A DNA stretch of 64,000 nt from JANYJZ01 sp964523395 (GTDB lineage: Bacteria; Bacteroidota; Ignavibacteria; UBA10030; SZUA-254). Of this stretch, positions 16,556 to 23,780 are shown one piece after another. A program made the translations under genes and the position numbers. The notes under the pieces are model-generated. The model worked only from the letters and a program-made list of their open reading frames with translations. It had not been told where the DNA came from and searched no databases. The DNA is taken from the NCBI GenBank assembly GCA_964523395.1, contig CAZFXS010000001.1:310001-374000 (forward strand). Reading direction: 5' to 3'. Each line of letters starts with the position of its first letter. Position 1 is the first letter of the stretch.

Positions 16556-17589
16556 TGAAATCTTACTGCAAATATTTCATTAAACTTTTGGTTGTGCTAT
16601 CCATTCTGCTATGTGTGAACGGCGTGACTGCTGTTGCGCAGTTGATTCCGAATCTTGGAGGCCAGCGGGCAGGTATTTCCGCGTTTCAGTTCCTGAAGAT
16701 AGGAGTCGGTGCCCGCGGCGTGGGAATGGGTGAATCATTTGTGGCTATCGCGAATGATGTCTCTGCATTGTACTGGAACCCTGCCGGCATCGTGCAGTTC
16801 CAGGAAAACCAGGCTATGGTGGCGCATACGGAATATGTTGTCGATATCAGACATGAATTTTTGGGAATTGCGTACCACCTTTCGTCGTATGATGCCGTGG
16901 GATTATCGGTGACTTCGCTTCATACGGATGATATGGAAGTAACGACGGAAACACAGCCGTTCGGGACGGGAAGATATTTTTCGTTCGGCGACATCGCTAT
17001 TGCCGGTACCTACAGCCGTAAAATGACGGACCAGTTCAGCTTTGGAGTAACTATTCGTTATGTCGAGGAAACGCTGGACATGTTAAAGATGCGCGGCGTC
17101 ATGGCAGATCTTGGGACATACTACTGGACGGGGATCGGCTCATCGCGGTTTGCTGTTGTTGTTTCAAATTTTGGCGGTGATGTGGCCCCCTCCGGCGAAC
17201 TAACGCAATACAGCGGCCAGACTGTGAATTCCTTCCAATCATTTTCCCCCCCGACAATGTTTAAAATAGGTTTCGCGCTCGAACCATACGAGGCGGAACA
17301 GCAAAAAATTACAACATCCATTGAATTGAACCACCCGAACGACAACGCGGAAAATATTCATCTTGGCGTGGAATATAATTGGGCGAACCAGCTTTGGATG
17401 CGTGCGGGAATAAAACGGACAATCGGCGAAAAACTTCTTGGCGCCGACGACTCGGGGTCGAATGATGTCACGCTCGGTATGGGCATCGCCGCACCCGTCG
17501 GAACTACAAGACTGCAGTTTGATTACGCGTTTGCCAATTTTAACGCGCTTGGCAGTGTGCACCGCTTTTCGGTGGGGGTGGCCTACTGA
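16555..17589 (+). CDS. PorV/PorQ family outer-membrane beta-barrel protein
   Basis: A 344-residue protein with a signal peptide (cleavage near TAVAQ) and the family signature right after it: AGISAFQFLKIGVGARGVGMGESFVAIANDVSALYWNPAG, shared by PorV/PorQ (UPF0164) and related to FadL-like barrels. The remainder is alternating beta strands ending in HRFSVGVAY. In type IX secretion, PorV shuttles cargo at the outer membrane, but many FCB paralogues sit in operons with unrelated surface proteins, as here. Its ATG shares one base with the TGA of the receptor gene, so translation is coupled. I infer a role in export or surface display of the first two products of the operon; a transport role is equally possible. 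Confidence 0.85.
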   Translation: MKSYCKYFIKLLVVLSILLCVNGVTAVAQLIPNLGGQRAGISAFQFLKIGVGARGVGMGESFVAIANDVSALYWNPAGIVQFQENQAMVAHTEYVVDIRHEFLGIAYHLSSYDAVGLSVTSLHTDDMEVTTETQPFGTGRYFSFGDIAIAGTYSRKMTDQFSFGVTIRYVEETLDMLKMRGVMADLGTYYWTGIGSSRFAVVVSNFGGDVAPSGELTQYSGQTVNSFQSFSPPTMFKIGFALEPYEAEQQKITTSIELNHPNDNAENIHLGVEYNWANQLWMRAGIKRTIGEKLLGADDSGSNDVTLGMGIAAPVGTTRLQFDYAFANFNALGSVHRFSVGVAY

Positions 17590-17591
17590 AG

Positions 17592-18794
17592 ATGAAATCA
17601 TTTTTCATATATATCGTTGCTATTACAATTCTGATGTTGATCATTACATCCGGTTGTGAGCAGAAGTTTGATCTGGCCGTTTTGCCTGATCCCGGATCGG
17701 CAGTAGGTGTTGGCGATACGAATTATGTTGAGATATTCCCCCCGTGGGCGGGATTTGAAAGCCCTCAGGCGGTATTGGTTGGCAATGACCAGCTGATTTA
17801 TGTCGCTGATTATGAGAGAAATGAAGTGCTCATGCTTGATGCCGGCGGAATGGTATTGAAACGAAAGAGCATTCCTCATCCCATCTGCATTGCGCAAAAT
17901 TCTAAACTCGACATATATGTCGGCGGTGAAACTATTGCGCCGAACGGCATCGATACCATCGGCGCGATCTACCGTATTTATCTAGCCCGCTTTGATACTT
18001 CCTATGTTTCCGATATCGACACGACAATCAATACCAGCACCGGAGACACGGTAATTACGGTAACACGAAGGGATACTTCCTATTTCGCGAATCACGATCT
18101 CGAGAATGCGCCGACGCGCGTTGTATGGCAGGAGCCCGGTCGCCCGGACCGTCGGTTCAGCGGCATAGGAATTATGCCGGGAAACGAGTACTTGGTCACA
18201 AGAGTCGGTTCCGACAACAGCAGTTTTGTTGATCCTGATACACGCGTTCTGTTGTTTAATGAGCACGATATTCTCGTAACCCCGCTCGGCGATCTTGTAA
18301 CGCGTCCGTCGGGCGGAACGGCGATTACCGACATTAAGAACCTTACCGGGGTAATGATATTTCCTTCAAGCAGGGATTTTATACTGACGCAGAGTTCGGA
18401 TGGAATAGCATATGGGGCAGTATGGATGATTTATCAGAGTACACCGGATTTCCAGGGATGGCTGCCGAAATATGACCCCGCAAAAGCCGAACAGCGCGGC
18501 GTTGATTTTATCCGTCCAAACCGTTTCGTGAAGGCGACGGCTGCTGCTTTCGACAGACGCCGGCGGGAAATATTTATTGTCGATTCTGAACTGGACAGCG
18601 TGGTAAAATTTACGCGAAACGGACAGTTCAGGACTGAATCATTCGGCAAATATAAATCCGCGACCAACGAGCTTCCCGGGCTCAACAAACCGCGCGGCGT
18701 TTCTTTCTCGAATGACTGTACATTGTATATCGCTGATACCGGTAACAGGCTCATTCGCCGGTTTAAACTTTCTACGCAGACGACCTGCAACTGA
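17592..18794 (+). CDS. NHL-repeat lipoprotein
   Basis: A 400-residue lipoprotein: signal helix and lipobox in LMLIITSGC (Cys22). The sequence contains NHL/six-blade propeller patterns, including FESPQAVLVGNDQLIYVADYERNEVLMLD near 55-85 and LNKPRGVSFSNDCTLYIADTGNRLIRRF at the end; the first and last blades are the clearest. A threonine-rich insert at 140-165 (TTINTSTGDTVITVTRRD) lies between blades. NHL propellers bind proteins, glycans or RNA; an envelope lipoprotein would act in protein or glycan contact. The ATG follows the stop of the PorV-like gene by two bases, so the two are one transcription unit. Confidence 0.82.
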   Translation: MKSFFIYIVAITILMLIITSGCEQKFDLAVLPDPGSAVGVGDTNYVEIFPPWAGFESPQAVLVGNDQLIYVADYERNEVLMLDAGGMVLKRKSIPHPICIAQNSKLDIYVGGETIAPNGIDTIGAIYRIYLARFDTSYVSDIDTTINTSTGDTVITVTRRDTSYFANHDLENAPTRVVWQEPGRPDRRFSGIGIMPGNEYLVTRVGSDNSSFVDPDTRVLLFNEHDILVTPLGDLVTRPSGGTAITDIKNLTGVMIFPSSRDFILTQSSDGIAYGAVWMIYQSTPDFQGWLPKYDPAKAEQRGVDFIRPNRFVKATAAAFDRRRREIFIVDSELDSVVKFTRNGQFRTESFGKYKSATNELPGLNKPRGVSFSNDCTLYIADTGNRLIRRFKLSTQTTCN

Positions 18795-18828
18795 TACGTT
18801 CGTTCTTTTTCCTTCAGGAGAAATCATC

Positions 18829-19944
18829 ATGAGCAGATTTCCAATCTTCCTCATCATTATTCTGTGTATCCAGTCGCTTTCTGCACAGCAATCCTCACTT
18901 GACAAATCTGATAACCGGAATAGCATCGTAGCAACGTACTCGATTGTTGCCCGTGATCCGGAAACCGGCGACCTTGGTGTCGCGGTTCAGTCGAAATTTC
19001 TGGGTGTCGGTGCCGTTGTTCCCTGGGCAAAGGCGGGTGTCGGTGCCGTGGCAACGCAGGCATTTGCCAATACGCAGTTTGGCGAGGAAGGCATCCGGCT
19101 CCTGTCATATGGACTTACTGCGCAGGAAGCAGTCGACAGTCTTATTCATATGGACTCCGACCCACAATCGCGGCAGTTGGGTATCGTCGACGCAAAAGGG
19201 AATGCGTACGGTTACACCGGGTCATCGTGCATGCAATACGCGGGAAATGTATCAGGCAGCGGATATACAGTACAGGGAAACATTCTTGCTGGTCAGGAAG
19301 TCATCAAGGCAATAGCGCGCACGTTTGAAATTTCCACCGGTGACCTCGCCGATCGGCTCCTTGAAGCTCTTGATGCCGGAGAACGCGCTGGCGGTGACAA
19401 ACGCGGCAGGCAATCAGCCGCTCTGCTTGTAGTCAGGGAGCAGGGAGGATACGGTGGATTGAATGACCGCTTTGTCGATATCCGCGTTGATGACAATACG
19501 CAACCCTTAAATGAACTTCGACGCATTTATAATCTCTGGAAACAGGAGTTTTTATTTGAAGCCAGAATGCGGTCGCTCGAAGGTTTTAGAAAAAACAAGA
19601 ATTTTGCCGCGGCTGACAGGGAAATGCAGAGAGTCGTTACAAGCATGAATAATCTTCTGCGGGATAAACCGGATGATCCGGATGTCCTGAATAATGTCGC
19701 GTGGACGCTTGCAACCAATGATATCGACCGGGTGCGCGCGCTTGAACTGGCAAAGAGAGCCTCAAAGCTCGCGCCGTCACGGGCGGATATTCTTGACACG
19801 ATCGCGGAGTGTCATTATCGTCTCGGGCATTTTGATGAAGCCATAGCAATTGAAACAGAGCTTGCCACCAAAGATCCTACGAATGACAGGTATTGGAAAC
19901 AGCTCCAAAAGTTCAAGGACGCAAAACAAAAGTCCGGCCAATGA
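18829..19944 (+). CDS. Exported DUF1028 (Ntn-hydrolase fold) protein with TPR-like C-terminus
   Basis: The frame is open from 18712, but the ATG at 18829 has AGGAG 8 bases upstream and gives a signal peptide (MSRFPIFLIIILCIQSLSAQQ). The protein is 371 residues. Residues about 30-225 are a DUF1028 domain: ATYSIVARDPETGDLGVAVQSKF, then GVGAVATQAFANTQFGEEGIRLL, then AGGDKRGRQSAALLVV. DUF1028 has an Ntn-hydrolase fold related to proteasome subunits and acylases; activity is unproven. The C-terminal 130 residues are helical with TPR-like units (PDVLNNVAWTLAT, ADILDTIAECHYRLGHFDEAIAIE). The start is 34 bases after the previous gene and the stop overlaps the next start by 4 bases, so it likely shares the operon. 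Confidence 0.85.
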   Translation: MSRFPIFLIIILCIQSLSAQQSSLDKSDNRNSIVATYSIVARDPETGDLGVAVQSKFLGVGAVVPWAKAGVGAVATQAFANTQFGEEGIRLLSYGLTAQEAVDSLIHMDSDPQSRQLGIVDAKGNAYGYTGSSCMQYAGNVSGSGYTVQGNILAGQEVIKAIARTFEISTGDLADRLLEALDAGERAGGDKRGRQSAALLVVREQGGYGGLNDRFVDIRVDDNTQPLNELRRIYNLWKQEFLFEARMRSLEGFRKNKNFAAADREMQRVVTSMNNLLRDKPDDPDVLNNVAWTLATNDIDRVRALELAKRASKLAPSRADILDTIAECHYRLGHFDEAIAIETELATKDPTNDRYWKQLQKFKDAKQKSGQ

Positions 19945-20516
19945 TCTCTCTGCGCTATATTGCTTTCCTGATGTTTGCGGTTTTGTTTGCCGCGTGCTCG
20001 GGCAAGAAAGAATTTGATAAGAGTTTTAAAGTTTCTCCGGATGCAGTTAACCTTGCCGGTATTCAATTCTCCGTGGGGAAAGAAGCATTAGAAAATCAAT
20101 TTCCTGCAATACGCTGCCGTTCGGGAGAAGAGGGTGTCATGACGTGTACGCTCACACCTACGAATGACCAGCGCGAATCACAATTCCCCGGTGTTGACGA
20201 AATGAAACTTACCTTTTTCCGGGATGCCCTTCATACTATTCGTGTTTCGTACGGACAGATGTTCGATGTCGAGTATAAGAATTTCTTGAGCGATGTAAGG
20301 AAAAAATACGCGTACAGGACTGAGGATGGAGATCTTGATACGGTAGGAATGATATGGAAATATGATGCGCTGAAAGTGGAACTGACTCCCAATCCTAAGA
20401 AACACTGGACCGGTTCATTGATGGTGTATACCCCTGTCCTGGAATTTCAGCAGACTGTAGTCTATAAACGCTGGCTGGAAGCACTGGAGCAAAGCAAAAG
20501 CAAAAAGATTTATTAG
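19941..20516 (+). CDS. Small lipoprotein of unknown function
   Basis: A 191-residue protein. The frame extends upstream to 19893, but the ATG at 19941 overlaps the preceding stop by 4 bases and opens a lipoprotein signal (MISLRYIAFLMFAVLFAAC, Cys19). The mature part is charged and beta-rich, with a cysteine pair at RCRSGEEGVMTC near 54-65 that might form a disulfide in the periplasm. I recognise no family. Being the last gene before the convergent two-component cluster, it ends the plus-strand run that begins at 8848. Confidence 0.75.
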   Translation: MISLRYIAFLMFAVLFAACSGKKEFDKSFKVSPDAVNLAGIQFSVGKEALENQFPAIRCRSGEEGVMTCTLTPTNDQRESQFPGVDEMKLTFFRDALHTIRVSYGQMFDVEYKNFLSDVRKKYAYRTEDGDLDTVGMIWKYDALKVELTPNPKKHWTGSLMVYTPVLEFQQTVVYKRWLEALEQSKSKKIY

Positions 20517-20669
20517 AGGAAGTTCTTCCGCGCAGGCATCACACTATTCCATCAGCATTCCCTTAGGAACGCTCCGTATCAGAAAATATCTCTGCTGTTA
20601 ATCAGGAAAAGCCATGCGCCGCGAAGATGTTCCGTCCATTTCGCAACGCCGTCTTTAAGGTATAAAAAG

Positions 20670-20833
20670 AGTATGCGCCCGGGTGTTGGCCTGAGTGGAG
20701 GCGACTCAGGCGCAACGGGGGATCCGGACACATACTTCCCTATATTCGGTACGTTCATAAAATTAAAAGTGTGAACCCAGCGGTCGCATCAAGGGGAGGC
20801 GGCCTGATGTCGACGTGGGTGCTGAGTTCACAC
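20670..20833 (-). ncRNA. Two tandem hairpins of the same architecture, candidate structured RNA
   Basis: Hairpin 1: AGTATG (20670-20675)/CATACT (20731-20736) outer stem, CCC/GGG, then GTTG-GCCTGAGT paired with ACTCAGGC-G-CAAC around the 7-base loop GGAGGCG (697-703 of 20 kb). Hairpin 2, 32 bases on: GTGTGAAC (20769-20776)/GTTCACAC (20826-20833), CCA/TGG, then GTCG-CATCA paired with TGATG-T-CGAC around a 13-base loop containing GGGGAGGCGG. The stems differ in sequence but the layout and the GGAGGCG loop are shared. On the minus strand each is followed by a T-rich tract (TTTTAATTTT, CTTTTTAT), so I place it there, where it begins 25 bases after the lone receiver gene ends. The other strand is possible. 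The remaining part of the 20517-20857 spacer shows nothing. Confidence 0.5.
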
Positions 20834-20857
20834 AGATCTCCTTAATCCAATACATAT

Positions 20858-21232
20858 TTACGAAGTTTTCTTTTCCACGGCTAACGACGAAAGCACCTGG
20901 GCGATTTTTTCAAAATCTTTCGATTTGTCAAAAAAATAGTCAGCCCCGGCCTGCCGGCATTCTTTCCGTATTTGTGCGTACGGGTAATTGGTAAACATAA
21001 TCGTCGTCGGCGGTGGTTGAAATTGTTTAATCTCTTTCAGCAATTCAATCCCGCTGCCGCCCGGCATCTGTACGTCAATAATCACCACATCCGGCAACAT
21101 CGACTTAATAGAGCTATGCGCTTCGGTTTTATTCTGCGCATGGCCAATCACTTCAAGATCATTGATGTCGCTCAACAATGTCATAATTCGCGCGCGTACT
21201 ATCAATGAATCGTCAACAATAAATACCTTCAT
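20858..21232 (-). CDS. Single-domain response regulator (CheY-like)
   Basis: A 124-residue receiver domain with nothing attached. The frame opens at 21277, but MKVFIVDDS at 21232 is where receiver homology begins. The acidic pair D7/D8, phospho-acceptor D53 (VVIIDVQMPGGSG), T/S in MFTNYPYAQ and lysine K105 in FFDKSKDF complete the active site. It resembles the receiver half of NarL-type regulators but lacks the DNA-binding domain, so it would act by protein contact or as a phosphate sink for the kinase encoded at 22050-23357. It is separated from the NarL-type gene by 176 bases that contain inverted repeats. Confidence 0.9.
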   Translation of the reverse strand: MKVFIVDDSLIVRARIMTLLSDINDLEVIGHAQNKTEAHSSIKSMLPDVVIIDVQMPGGSGIELLKEIKQFQPPPTTIMFTNYPYAQIRKECRQAGADYFFDKSKDFEKIAQVLSSLAVEKKTS

Positions 21233-21334
21233 CGGCACCAATCGTAATCGCTCTACACCACCGTTTGTTAACATCATGATACAAATATAACTGACTGCAC
21301 TCTGAGGGGGTATCGGAAAATCAACGATTTTTAT

Positions 21335-21376
21335 GTAGGAATTAACCTCTTTTTTGTGTAGGTGTTTTTCCTACAC
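21335..21376 (-). promoter_or_regulatory. Inverted repeats resembling a LuxR-type regulator operator
   Basis: GTGTAGG (21356-21362) and CCTACAC (21370-21376) form a perfect 7-bp inverted repeat with a 7-base centre. A second half-like motif GTAGG-AATTAA-CCT lies at 21335-21348. TAGGn(x)CCTA palindromes are a shape used by NarL/RcsB-type regulators. The site lies just downstream of the NarL-type gene and upstream of the lone receiver gene. An alternative reading is a weak terminator of the NarL-type gene, since on the minus strand AAAAA precedes and no T-run follows the stem. Confidence 0.4.
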
Positions 21377-21408
21377 GAAACGAATGATATGCGAAGGGGG
21401 AAAACGGG

Positions 21409-22044
21409 TTATTGGATTATGCCATTCCGGATGGCGTAGTGGATAATATCGGCGCTCGATTTCAAACTGGTTTTCTCGGCAATACGGTTACGGTAGGTAC
21501 TGATGGTTTTGACGCTCAGTGAAAGGATGTCGCCGACTTCAGAAAGTGTTTTACCTTTGGCAAGAAGGAGAAATACCTCATATTCACGGTCGGAAAGAAG
21601 TTCATGGGGTAGTTTTTGTTTCTCCGCGGCGAGGTCCTCGATGATAATCTGACTCAACGAAGAACTGATATACTTTTTCCCCGAAAGAATTTTTTTTATC
21701 GCTTCAGAAATCTCATCGGGTGACCCGTCTTTGGTCAGGTAACCGGCGGCGCCAAGACGAAGAACACGTACCGCGAACTGCTCTTCCGGATGCATGGTGA
21801 GAATCAGGATGGGAAGCTTTGGTTTTTGGCGGTGAATATCGGCGAGGATGTCAAGGCCGCTTCTGCCCGGCATGTTAATATCGAGAATGACAAGGTCGAG
21901 CCGGTTGCCGCGGACCTGTGCCATTGTTTCATCGGCGTTTGTCGCTTCGCCGGCAACTTCCAGTTCGGGAATATCCTCGATGATGCGTCGGAGTCCCTGT
22001 CTTACGATAGCGTGGTCATCGGCAATCAGTATTTTTTTTGCCAT
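21409..22044 (-). CDS. NarL/FixJ-family response regulator
   Basis: A 211-residue transcription factor. The N-terminal receiver domain has D9/D10, phospho-acceptor D55 (LVILDINMPGRSG), the conserved T in LTMHPEEQF and lysine in YLTKDGSPDE. The C-terminal LuxR-type helix-turn-helix spans about 148-211 (LSDREYEVFLLLAKGKTLSEVGDILSLSVKTISTYRNRI). It starts 6 bases after the histidine kinase stop, so the pair is co-transcribed and almost certainly cognate. It would bind DNA after phosphorylation; the inverted repeats at 21335-21376 are candidate sites. Confidence 0.95.
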   Translation of the reverse strand: MAKKILIADDHAIVRQGLRRIIEDIPELEVAGEATNADETMAQVRGNRLDLVILDINMPGRSGLDILADIHRQKPKLPILILTMHPEEQFAVRVLRLGAAGYLTKDGSPDEISEAIKKILSGKKYISSSLSQIIIEDLAAEKQKLPHELLSDREYEVFLLLAKGKTLSEVGDILSLSVKTISTYRNRIAEKTSLKSSADIIHYAIRNGIIQ

Positions 22045-22049
22045 TGGGG

Positions 22050-23357
22050 TTATGCCGTTGTTATCGGGATATGAACAGTAATTGTGGTACCCACGCCTTC
22101 TTTACCGGTAAAGCCGACGGTGCCGCCGAGCAATGAAACCCGTTCACGGATACCGAGAAGCCCGAGCGATTTCGAATTGGCAATGCGGGCATCCGCGATG
22201 CCTCTGCCATTGTCACGGATTTCGAACCATATGCCTGCAGTATCTTTGCGAAGCGTGATATCAACGCGTGTCGCGCCGGCATGCCGTGCAACATTTGTAA
22301 GCGCCTCCTGCAGAATGCGAAATAACGCGATGGAATAATGTTCGTCGAGCGTTATGGATTCGGGAGTGAAATGTATATCCGTTTGAATGTGTGTTCTATG
22401 CTGGAATTCCTGTGCCTGCCATTCGATTGCTGCCTGGATGCCTAAATTATCAAGAACACCGGGACGGAGTTCAGTGGCGATTCTGCGGATTGTGTGTATT
22501 GTCGCATCAATGAGCTGCAGCATTTCGTTCGCTTTTTGATGGAAAATCTGTTGTGAAGGGTCAATTTTCTTTGAAAGCCAAGAAATGTCCATCTTCAATC
22601 CTGTCATCGATTGTCCAAGTTCATCGTGAATTTCACGTGCGATACGCTTTCGTTCTTCTTCACGGGCGGATTCAACATACGCCGTGAGTTCACGGAGTTC
22701 CTGACGTGAATGGAGCAATTTATCCTCTACCTGTTTTCGCTCTGTGATGTCCTGCATCGAACCAACCATCCGGATTGGCTTATTTTTCGAATCATGAATG
22801 ACATATCCTCTGTCAAATATAAAGGCATATGACCCGTTCATACGCTTGAAGCGATATTCGTCAGACCAGTAAACGTCGCCACTCTTGATGACGCGATAGA
22901 TTCCGGCTACCACACGGTCTTTATCTTCTCTGTGGAGAAAGTTATCCCAAGAGGATATGTCGGGCGGCGTTTGTTCCTTTGTGTACCCAAATAAGGTGAA
23001 ATAGTTTTCGTTCCACCACAAAGCGTTTGTTTCGAGATTCCAATCCCAAACTACATCATGGGTGGCCTGTGCGACAATCTGAAAGCGTTCCTGCGAATCG
23101 ACGAGCGATTTAGAAAAGGACTCTTGCTTCTTATTATACCTGTTGATGAGGATGTACAGAATCAATCCTGTTATCAGAACATAAAACCATCCCTTGAACG
23201 TCTGCAATTGTGTAAGGATTTCGGGGTCGCTTACTACCCTTACAAGCAATTTGTCGGAGAGTAGTATCCATAGTAAACCCAGAATGATATAGACAATGAC
23301 AATACCGAGCGCGGGATTGCGTAATAATCTCGAGGAGTTCTTTTCGTCAACTTTCAT
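22050..23357 (-). CDS. PAS-domain sensor histidine kinase (HisKA_3 / NarX-DegS class)
   Basis: A 435-residue membrane kinase: two helices (about 17-35 and 55-72) enclosing a short loop of about 20 residues, a PAS domain with PAC motif at about 90-210 (RFQIVAQATHDVVWDWNLETN, RMVGSMQDITERK), then a HisKA_3 dimerisation helix with phospho-acceptor H244 in EERKRIAREIHDELGQ, and a HATPase domain with N box EALTNVARHAGA, G1 DNGRGI and G2 GLLGIRERVSLLGGTVG. The external loop is too short for a classical ligand domain, so the signal is probably sensed by the PAS domain or the membrane. It is the first gene of the kinase-regulator pair. The 244-base upstream space to the tRNA-Ser gene must hold its promoter. 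Confidence 0.93.
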   Translation of the reverse strand: MKVDEKNSSRLLRNPALGIVIVYIILGLLWILLSDKLLVRVVSDPEILTQLQTFKGWFYVLITGLILYILINRYNKKQESFSKSLVDSQERFQIVAQATHDVVWDWNLETNALWWNENYFTLFGYTKEQTPPDISSWDNFLHREDKDRVVAGIYRVIKSGDVYWSDEYRFKRMNGSYAFIFDRGYVIHDSKNKPIRMVGSMQDITERKQVEDKLLHSRQELRELTAYVESAREEERKRIAREIHDELGQSMTGLKMDISWLSKKIDPSQQIFHQKANEMLQLIDATIHTIRRIATELRPGVLDNLGIQAAIEWQAQEFQHRTHIQTDIHFTPESITLDEHYSIALFRILQEALTNVARHAGATRVDITLRKDTAGIWFEIRDNGRGIADARIANSKSLGLLGIRERVSLLGGTVGFTGKEGVGTTITVHIPITTA

Positions 23358-23601
23358 TGTGCCTTTTCCAAGAAGAAATGCTCTTCTTCCGAATCAATGA
23401 ACTGATGAACAAGATTAGGTTATGCCGTCATAAATTATTACGAATGTACAATATCCAACTGTGAAAGGCAATGTTTATCATAAAAAAAGTTTTGTATCTC
23501 TAAGCCTGACAGTAAGTTGCAACTCTAAATGGAAATTGCTACATTAATCCCATTAATTTTGAACTACTGACTGAATTTTTTCTCTGAATGTTGTAAGTTC
23601 C

Positions 23602-23691
23602 GGAGAGGTGGGTGAGTGGCTTAAACCAGCGGTTTGCTAAACCGCCATACGGGGTAAACCTGTATCGAGAGTTCAAATCTCTCCCTCTCCG
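23602..23691 (+). tRNA. tRNA-Ser (anticodon GCT)
   Basis: A 90-nt class II tRNA. Acceptor stem GGAGAGG/CCTCTCC, anticodon arm GCGGT-TTGCTAA-ACCGC giving anticodon GCT (reads AGC/AGU), long variable arm ATACGGGGTAAACCTGTAT, T-arm GAGAG-TTCAAAT-CTCTC, discriminator G. CCA is not encoded. An intrinsic terminator follows at 23739. Confidence 0.97.
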
Positions 23692-23738
23692 CTCAGATGG
23701 TTTGTAATGCGTTACTTCTACTCTTTCCAAATAATGGT

Positions 23739-23768
23739 ATCCCCGGTGTCAGGGGATTTTTTATTTTT
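23739..23768 (+). terminator. Intrinsic terminator after tRNA-Ser(GCT)
   Basis: ATCCCC (23739-23744) pairs with GGGGAT (23752-23757) around GGTGTCA and runs into TTTTTTATTTTT. It separates the tRNA gene from gltX, whose start codon is only 13 bases further on. Confidence 0.85.
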
Positions 23769-23780
23769 GATTGAATCAGC

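Noticed and set aside
23539..23730. Open reading frame antisense to tRNA-Ser(GCT)
   Set aside because: Same artefact; the tRNA is complete and the frame has no conserved domain.
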